64,000 nt of DNA from Halorussus aquaticus (GTDB lineage: Archaea; Halobacteriota; Halobacteria; Halobacteriales; Haladaptataceae), in the NCBI RefSeq assembly GCF_024218795.1, contig NZ_CP100400.1, positions 806,001 to 870,000 of the forward strand, given 5' to 3'. The translations under genes were made by a program, and so were the position numbers. The number at the start of each line of letters is the position of its first letter. The stretch's first letter is position 1. A model generated the notes under the pieces. It did not search any database. It saw nothing but the letters and a program-made list of their open reading frames with translations, and was not told the DNA's origin. Shown here piece after piece: positions 58,944 through 64,000 of this stretch.

Positions 58944-61201
58944 CCGCCGACGACGAGGAACTGGCGAAGGACCTCGGACTCCTCGCGGCGTTGACCATCG
59001 GCGTGGGGACGATGATCGGCGCGGGCATCTTCGTCCTGCCGGGGCAGGCGGCCGCGGCCGCCGGACCCGCCGTTGCGCTCTCGTTCGTGGTCGGGGGCGT
59101 CATCTCGCTTTTCACCGCGCTATCGGCCTCCGAACTGGGCACCGCGATGCCGAAGGCAGGCGGAAGCTACTACTACGTCAACCACGCCCTCGGACCGCTG
59201 TTCGGTTGTATCGCCGGGTGGGGTAACTGGATGGGACTGGCGTTCGCCAGCGCGTTCTACACCCTCGGTTTCGGCGAGTACCTCGCCACGTTCCTGCCGA
59301 TTCCGACCGTCGCGCTCGGCATCGTCACGCTCAGTTCGTTCCAGATCGGCGCGCTCCTCGCGGGTCTCGTCTTCATCACCGTCAACTACGTCGGCGCGAA
59401 GGAGACCGGCCGCCTCCAGGTGTTCATCGTCGTCACGCTCGTCGGTATCCTCACGCTGTTCTCCGCGCTTGGCTTCCTGCAGGCCGACCTCTCGACGCTT
59501 CAACCGTTCTTCCCCGCCGAAACCGGCGGTGCGGCGGCGGTCCTCCCGGCGACTGGTCTGGTCTTCGTCTCGTTCCTCGGATTCGCCAAGATAACCACGG
59601 TCGCGGAGGAACTCAAGAACCCGGGTCGCAACCTCCCGCTGGCCGTAGTCGGGAGCGTCCTCATCGTGACGACGATGTACGCCATCATTCTGGTCGTCAT
59701 GATGGGCGTCGTCAACTGGCGGCAACTCGGTCCCGCGTTCACCGAGACGCCGGTCCTCGACGTGGCGGAAATCGCGTTCGGGAGCGTGGGTCTCGCGGCC
59801 GTCGGAGTCGGACTGCTCACGTTCGCCGGACTCCTCGCCACCGCGTCGAGCGCGAACGCCTCGATTCTGGCCTCCTCGCGCATCAACTTCGCGATGGGAC
59901 GGGACAGACTCATCAGCCCGAAACTCAACGACATTCACCCGAACTTCGCCACGCCGTACCGGAGTATCGCGGTCACGGGCGGTCTCATCCTGCTGTTCAT
60001 CGTCGTCGGCGACGTGAAGGTGCTGGCGAAGGCCGGGAGCGTCCTCCACCTCATCGTCTACGGCCTGCTGAACCTCGCGCTCATCGTCATGCGCGAGTCG
60101 AACCCCGACGAGTACCGACCCGAGTTCGAGGTGCCGCTGTACCCCGTCGTCCCGATACTCGGCGCGCTCACTTCGTTCGGTCTCATCGCGTTCATGGACC
60201 CCGCCGAAATCGGACTCGCGCTCGCCTTCGTCGCGGGCGGCGTCGTCTGGTACTTCGCCTACGCTCGCTCGAAGACGGACAAACAGGGCATCCTCTCGGA
60301 CTACGTCCTCTCTCGGAGCGACGAGATGCCCGACCCCGCGGTCTCGGCCGCGACCTCGATAAAGCCCGACGGCGGCCGGTACCGGGTGATGGTCCCGCTG
60401 GCAAACCCCGAGAACGAGACGGACCTCATCACGCTCGCCAGTGCGGTCGCCGACCAACGCGACGGCGTCCTCGACGCGGTCCACGTCGTCACGGTTCCGG
60501 ACCAGACGTCGCTGGAACACGCCGCCGACCACCTCGACGAACGCGAGGAGGACTACCACCGGATTCTGGACGAGGCCCAGCGAGACGCCGAGACGTTCGG
60601 CGTGGACGTGGAGACCCACACCATCGTCTCCCATCGGTCGTTCGAGGAGATATTCTCCGCCGCCCGGACTCACGATTCGGACCTCGTGGTGATGGGGTGG
60701 GGCGAGGAGTCTCACGGGTCGCCCGGCCGGGTGGAGAGCGCGTTCGACGACCTCGGTAGGGACCTGCCCTGTGACTTCCTCGTCCTCAAGGACCGCGGGT
60801 TCGCCCCCGAACGCGTCCTCGTCCCGACCGCAGGCGGACCGGACTCCGACCTGAGCGCGGAGGTCGCTCGCCTGCTCCGGGACGCCTACGACTCGGAGAT
60901 CACGCTCCTCCACGTGGCCGACGACACCGCCGAGGGCGAGGCGTTCCTCGAAACGTGGGCCGCCGACCACGGTCTCGCCGACGCCGACCTCCGCGTCGAG
61001 ACCGGCGACGTTGAAGGGGCCATCGAGCGCGCCGCCGCCGACTCCTCGATGGTCGTCCTCGGGGCGACCGAGCGCGGTCTGCTCTCGCGGTTGGTCACGG
61101 GGTCGCTCGTCGCCGACGTGGCGGAGGGCGTGGACTGCTCGGTTCTGCTGGCCGAGCGCGCCCACCGACGCGGTATCGTGGACCGACTGTTCGGCAGGTA
61201 G
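58940..61201 (+). CDS. APC-family amino acid permease fused to two Usp domains
   Basis: A 753-residue fusion. Residues about 1-450 are an APC transporter with 12 likely membrane segments, starting with LGLLAALTIGVGTMIGAGIFVLPG (GAGIF motif) and containing FVSFLGFAKITTVAEELKNPGRNLP. Residues about 475-620 form the first Usp domain (YRVMVPLANPENETDLITLA), and 620-745 the second (PERVLVPTAGGPDSDLSAEVA with VVLGATERGLLSRLVTGSLVADVA, a good ATP loop). The cytoplasmic Usp pair probably regulates transport in response to nucleotide. The substrate amino acid is unknown. Confidence 0.92.
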   Translation: MTADDEELAKDLGLLAALTIGVGTMIGAGIFVLPGQAAAAAGPAVALSFVVGGVISLFTALSASELGTAMPKAGGSYYYVNHALGPLFGCIAGWGNWMGLAFASAFYTLGFGEYLATFLPIPTVALGIVTLSSFQIGALLAGLVFITVNYVGAKETGRLQVFIVVTLVGILTLFSALGFLQADLSTLQPFFPAETGGAAAVLPATGLVFVSFLGFAKITTVAEELKNPGRNLPLAVVGSVLIVTTMYAIILVVMMGVVNWRQLGPAFTETPVLDVAEIAFGSVGLAAVGVGLLTFAGLLATASSANASILASSRINFAMGRDRLISPKLNDIHPNFATPYRSIAVTGGLILLFIVVGDVKVLAKAGSVLHLIVYGLLNLALIVMRESNPDEYRPEFEVPLYPVVPILGALTSFGLIAFMDPAEIGLALAFVAGGVVWYFAYARSKTDKQGILSDYVLSRSDEMPDPAVSAATSIKPDGGRYRVMVPLANPENETDLITLASAVADQRDGVLDAVHVVTVPDQTSLEHAADHLDEREEDYHRILDEAQRDAETFGVDVETHTIVSHRSFEEIFSAARTHDSDLVVMGWGEESHGSPGRVESAFDDLGRDLPCDFLVLKDRGFAPERVLVPTAGGPDSDLSAEVARLLRDAYDSEITLLHVADDTAEGEAFLETWAADHGLADADLRVETGDVEGAIERAAADSSMVVLGATERGLLSRLVTGSLVADVAEGVDCSVLLAERAHRRGIVDRLFGR

Positions 61202-61311
61202 CGCGCACGTCGCTACTGCCGTCCTGATTTTCGTCGCTACCGTCGTCGCTTCACTCTCTTCGCTGTCGTTCACAACTGCGGAACTCCGTTCACGGACCTT
61301 CGGCGGCAAAA

Positions 61312-62655
61312 CTACTTCGGAGTCGGGGGCGTCGGCGTTTCGGCAGTCGAAGAAGACGCCGCGAGCGACATCCCCGCCACGAGTAGCGGCGTCCCGGCGA
61401 GGGCGACGACGACCGCGTACGTCGTCCCGAAGAGCGCGACGAACTGGCCGAACCGCGCGGTCGGCGAGACGAACGACACGAACGGGAGAACCGAGAAGAC
61501 GAGTCCGGCCGTCGCAGTCGCGACCGCGAGACGGCGGTTCCCGCGACCGAACGCGTACCCCGCGGGGAACAGCGCGAACACGGGAATCAGCGCCGGAAGC
61601 CCCGTGAACAGCGACCGAGTTACGCCGTGGCCGAACGCGAGGGCACCGGCGAGCGTCGCCCCGGCGGCGAGGAGGACGCCGAACGCGGCACCCGCGACGA
61701 GTCGGCGGTAGGTCGCTCGGTCTCGGACGGACTTCCGAGAGAGCGACGCGCCGAGCGCGACGGCGGTCAGGCCCGCGCCGAACGCCGGTGGGGTCGCCCC
61801 GCCGAACAGCGAGAGACCGCCGCCGAGGAGCGCGAGACTCGCCACCAGAACTCCGAGGACGGCGAGGGTGAGACCGACGGTGTCGCCGACGAGCGGGCGG
61901 TCCGGGCCGAACCGGGAGACCCCGGACCCGAGGGCCGCGACGAGCAGACCGAACACCGACGCGGGGAGGACCGCGTAGAGGAGGAGGTTCGTTCCCACGA
62001 CGGGACCGAGCAGCGACCAGACGGCGAGCGCGCTCGAAACCGGTCCGAGGGCGGTGTCGGCCGGAACGAACGTGACGAACCCGCCGCCGTCGAACTCCGT
62101 GAGCGTCGTCCGTCGGCCGTCGGCCGAGACGGTCGCGCCGGGCAGCGTCCGACCGGCGCGCATTCCGTCGGGAGCGACGACGACGAGGCGGTCCGCGCCG
62201 AGACCGTCGATGTTCCGGTAGCCGTACGCCTCGGTGAACGCGCCCGAGCGCAGGACGCCCCCGACCGACCGCTCGGCGAAGCCCGGTTCGCGGTAGCGCG
62301 CGGTCAGGACGCCCGCCGACGAGACGTTCGCGCCGAGGAACTCGGTGTCCCACATCGCGCGGTCGGCTACGTCGGACCGAAGACCGGCGTTCGCGCGGAG
62401 TCGCTCGACGCCCTCGGACTCGGCGAGTCGGTTCCGGACGACCCACGTGGCGCTCCCGTTCTCGTGGACCGTGAGCGTCGCGGTGCTTCGTTCGACCGAG
62501 AGGGAGACGCCCTCGGACTCGGCGGTCGCCTCGAACGACTCCCCGCAAGCGTCACAGAGCGGCCGAGGCGGCGGAGCAGCGCTCGACGGAACGACCGACC
62601 ACGCAAGCGACGCGACGAGGAGACAGCAGAGGGCGACGCGGATAGCGCGAACCAT
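61312..62655 (-). CDS. Secreted-domain polytopic membrane protein, unknown function
   Basis: A 447-residue protein with a signal peptide (IRVALCCLLVASLAWSVVPSSA), an external domain of about 190 residues (CDACGESFEATAESEGVSLSVERSTATLTVHENGSATWVVRNRL with a CxxC and DUF4897-like beta pattern), then about eight hydrophobic segments from residue 205 to the end. No catalytic motif seen. ATG 62655 begins the signal peptide; the frame reaches an earlier ATG at 62682. It is divergent from the chemotaxis operon. Confidence 0.75.
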   Translation of the reverse strand: MVRAIRVALCCLLVASLAWSVVPSSAAPPPRPLCDACGESFEATAESEGVSLSVERSTATLTVHENGSATWVVRNRLAESEGVERLRANAGLRSDVADRAMWDTEFLGANVSSAGVLTARYREPGFAERSVGGVLRSGAFTEAYGYRNIDGLGADRLVVVAPDGMRAGRTLPGATVSADGRRTTLTEFDGGGFVTFVPADTALGPVSSALAVWSLLGPVVGTNLLLYAVLPASVFGLLVAALGSGVSRFGPDRPLVGDTVGLTLAVLGVLVASLALLGGGLSLFGGATPPAFGAGLTAVALGASLSRKSVRDRATYRRLVAGAAFGVLLAAGATLAGALAFGHGVTRSLFTGLPALIPVFALFPAGYAFGRGNRRLAVATATAGLVFSVLPFVSFVSPTARFGQFVALFGTTYAVVVALAGTPLLVAGMSLAASSSTAETPTPPTPK

Positions 62656-62731
62656 ACGCTCGTCGTCACGTCGCGCCGACAAGGGCGTTTCCCCGGCGAT
62701 CCGATTATCATCTGCGAGAGGCGAGGGCGGG

Positions 62732-62739
62732 TTTTATAA
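62732..62739 (+). promoter_or_regulatory. TATA box of the chemotaxis operon
   Basis: TTTTATAAC centred near 62735 predicts a start site about 62760. That lies after the ATG at 62751, so the in-frame ATG at 62772 may be the real CheW start. Confidence 0.45.
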
Positions 62740-62750
62740 CCTCGGCTTCG

Positions 62751-63305
62751 ATGTTCGAATCAGAGAGCGCCATGGAGGTTCAGGAGACCGACGTCGAATC
62801 CGACGACGGAACCGAGCAGACCGATTCGCCGGAAGTCGAAGACGTCCCGACGAAACAGGTCGTGGAGTTCCGACTCGGCGAGGACTACTGCGCGGTAGAC
62901 ATAGATCAGGTGGACAGCATCGTAGAGATAAAGAAGGTGACGCGCATCCCCCGGACGCCCGACTCCATCGACGGCGTGATGGACCTCCGGGGCGAGACCA
63001 CCGCCATCATCAACCCCCGGACTTTCCTCGGTATCGAGGGCGAACCGCCCGAGGGCGACGAGCAGAACATCCTCGTCCTCGACCGCCCGGACGACAAGCA
63101 GAAGATAGGCATCCGGGTGGACGAGGTGCTGGAGGTCACCGACCACCCCGAGAGCAAGATAGACACCGACGAGGACCTCTCGGACCTCGACACGCGAGGC
63201 ATCGAGGAACAGATTTCGCGGGGCATCATCCGGAAGCAGAACGGCGACGGACTCGACCTCGTGGTCTGGATAGACATCGACGCTATCATCGGACAGTTGA
63301 AATGA
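62751..63305 (+). CDS. cheW: Chemotaxis adaptor CheW
   Basis: Couples transducers to the CheA kinase. The 184-residue protein has an acidic N-terminal extension (1-35), then the CheW domain: KQVVEFRLGEDYCAVDIDQVDSIVEIKKVTRIPRTPDSIDGVMDLRGETTAIINPRTFLG, and KIGIRVDEVLEVTDHPESKIDTDEDLSDLDTRGIEEQISRGIIRK, ending DLVVWIDIDAIIG. Start is ATG 62751 or, by promoter position, ATG 62772. First gene of a cheW-cheY-cheB operon at the window edge. Confidence 0.94.
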   Translation: MFESESAMEVQETDVESDDGTEQTDSPEVEDVPTKQVVEFRLGEDYCAVDIDQVDSIVEIKKVTRIPRTPDSIDGVMDLRGETTAIINPRTFLGIEGEPPEGDEQNILVLDRPDDKQKIGIRVDEVLEVTDHPESKIDTDEDLSDLDTRGIEEQISRGIIRKQNGDGLDLVVWIDIDAIIGQLK

Positions 63306-63455
63306 GTCCGCAGTTCCGTCCCGACTCGAACCGCCTCGCCCCGGCCGACCGAGACCGGCGTGTCGTCGGGCGAGTTCGGACGAGCATCAGTCGTGATAAT
63401 CGGAGGGGAGAATTTATTTCACCCCGTTTCAAACCAACCGGCAGGTGACTATCAG

Positions 63456-63818
63456 ATGGCGAAGAACGTACTCATCGTAGACGATTCGGAATTTATGCGA
63501 AATCTACTGCGGGAGATTCTCGAAGAGGAGTTCGAGATCGTCGGCGAGGCCGAGAACGGCGTCGAGGCGGTCGAACTCTACGAGGAACACTCCCCCAACC
63601 TCGTGATGATGGACATCGTGATGCCGATTCGTGACGGCATCGAGGCCACTACCGAAATCAAGGAGGCCAACCCCGACTCGAACATCATCATGTGTACGAG
63701 TATCGGTCAGGAAGAGAAGATGAAGGCCGCCATCAAGGCGGGCGCGGACGGCTACATCACCAAACCCTTCCAGAAACCGAGCGTGATGGACGCAATCGAG
63801 GACGTAATCTCAGCATGA
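63456..63818 (+). CDS. cheY: Chemotaxis response regulator CheY
   Basis: A 120-residue single receiver domain that carries the signal from CheA to the archaellum through adaptor proteins. D9, D10 (LIVDDSEFMRNLL) form the acidic pocket, D53 (VMMDIVMP) is the phosphorylation site, T81 (MCTSIGQ) and K103 (YITKPFQ) complete the switch. ATG 63456 gives the family start; the frame is open to 63360. Its stop overlaps the cheB start by four bases (ATGA). Confidence 0.96.
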   Translation: MAKNVLIVDDSEFMRNLLREILEEEFEIVGEAENGVEAVELYEEHSPNLVMMDIVMPIRDGIEATTEIKEANPDSNIIMCTSIGQEEKMKAAIKAGADGYITKPFQKPSVMDAIEDVISA

Positions 63819-64000
63819 CCAAAGCCGTCGTCGTCGACGACTCTCACTTCATGCGGACGGTCATCTCCGATATCCTCGAAGAGGGCGGCATCGACGTCGT
63901 CGCGCAGGCCGGGGACGGCGAGGAGGGCGTCGAAGCCGTGACCGCCCACGACCCCGACGTGGTGACGATGGACGTGGAGATGCCCCGAATGGACGGCATC
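63815..64000 (+). CDS. cheB: Chemotaxis protein-glutamate methylesterase CheB (5' part)
   Basis: The first 62 residues of a gene cut by the window end. They form a receiver domain: AVVVDDSHFMRTVISDILEEGGIDVVAQAGDGEEGVEA with D8 and D9, and VTMDVEMPRMDGI with D53. The DVEMPxMDGI form and the position after cheY fit CheB, whose methylesterase domain would follow outside. ATGA overlap with cheY. Confidence 0.85.
   Translation, partial: MTKAVVVDDSHFMRTVISDILEEGGIDVVAQAGDGEEGVEAVTAHDPDVVTMDVEMPRMDGI

Noticed and set aside
59120..62548. Minus-strand ORF of 1142 codons
   Set aside because: Antisense to the permease-Usp gene and partly to the next gene in another frame. Composition is Arg/Gly/Asp-rich shadow sequence with no domain; it arises from high GC3.
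53862..64000. Search for CRISPR arrays and insertion sequences
   Set aside because: No regularly spaced repeats and no transposase domain found here or elsewhere in the window.

Overview
The window is a stretch of haloarchaeal (class Halobacteria) chromosome. The proteins are strongly acidic and third codon positions are very GC-rich, which produces many long shadow frames. Secreted proteins carry twin-arginine signals, promoters are TATA boxes placed about 26 bases before leaderless starts, and the tRNAs have no encoded CCA. Several families are restricted to haloarchaea (HalOD1, DUF7344, HTH_10/Bat-like, DUF7500, DUF5785, GTP cyclohydrolase IIa). A complete methylaspartate-cycle cluster points to a Haloarcula/Halorussus/Haladaptatus-like lineage; the genus is inference only.

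Layout. 0.1-1.3 kb: overlapping archaeal shikimate kinase and chorismate mutase. 1.4-3.9 kb: five minus-strand regulator genes (two Bat-like HTH_10, two DUF7344, one HalOD1). 4.2-9.6 kb: a DUF2270 membrane protein, acetyltransferases, a ribbon-helix-helix protein, a tiny AN1 zinc finger, SurE and a serpin. 9.7-25 kb: an LLM oxidoreductase, a DMT transporter with an ATP-grasp ligase, a CPBP protease, an Rsm22-like methyltransferase with prephenate dehydrogenase, a membrane-anchored aldo/keto reductase, cystathionine gamma-synthase, EPSP synthase, Usp, an M24 peptidase and tRNA-Ser with a duplicated 3' end beside it. 25-31 kb: a DUF2064-like protein, family-4 uracil-DNA glycosylase, a second HalOD1-DUF7344 pair, a cupredoxin, chorismate synthase and a BNR-repeat protein.

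31.1-37.8 kb is the methylaspartate cycle. mamA-mamB-mal-mch-mcl form one minus-strand operon, and the mesaconate CoA-transferase gene is divergent. Together they turn glutamate into glyoxylate and propionyl-CoA for acetyl-CoA assimilation. A perfect inverted repeat encloses the operon's TATA box. 37.8-42 kb: YbjQ-like, DUF5785, uridine kinase, cold-shock protein, GTP cyclohydrolase IIa and a CBS/zinc-ribbon protein.

42.2-50.6 kb is a branched-chain amino acid (Liv-type) ABC transporter, livHMGF on the plus strand followed by two minus-strand substrate-binding proteins. The permeases are much longer than bacterial ones, the LivG ATPase carries a hydrophobic glycine-rich insertion, and the first gene is preceded by an apparent leaderless upstream ORF. 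50.7-64 kb: phosphoglycerate kinase, GNAT, tRNA-Thr, an orphan membrane protein, DUF7344, an FG-GAP-like surface protein, a zinc ribbon, a Rieske protein, a TrmB-like HTH, DUF7500, Usp plus an APC permease-Usp-Usp fusion, a polytopic membrane protein, and the start of a chemotaxis operon (cheW, cheY, partial cheB).

The genes cover aromatic amino acid biosynthesis (aroK, chorismate mutase, tyrA, aroA, aroC dispersed over 30 kb), carbon assimilation, amino acid uptake, regulation and motility. There is no CRISPR array, rRNA, complete insertion sequence or replication origin that I can see.
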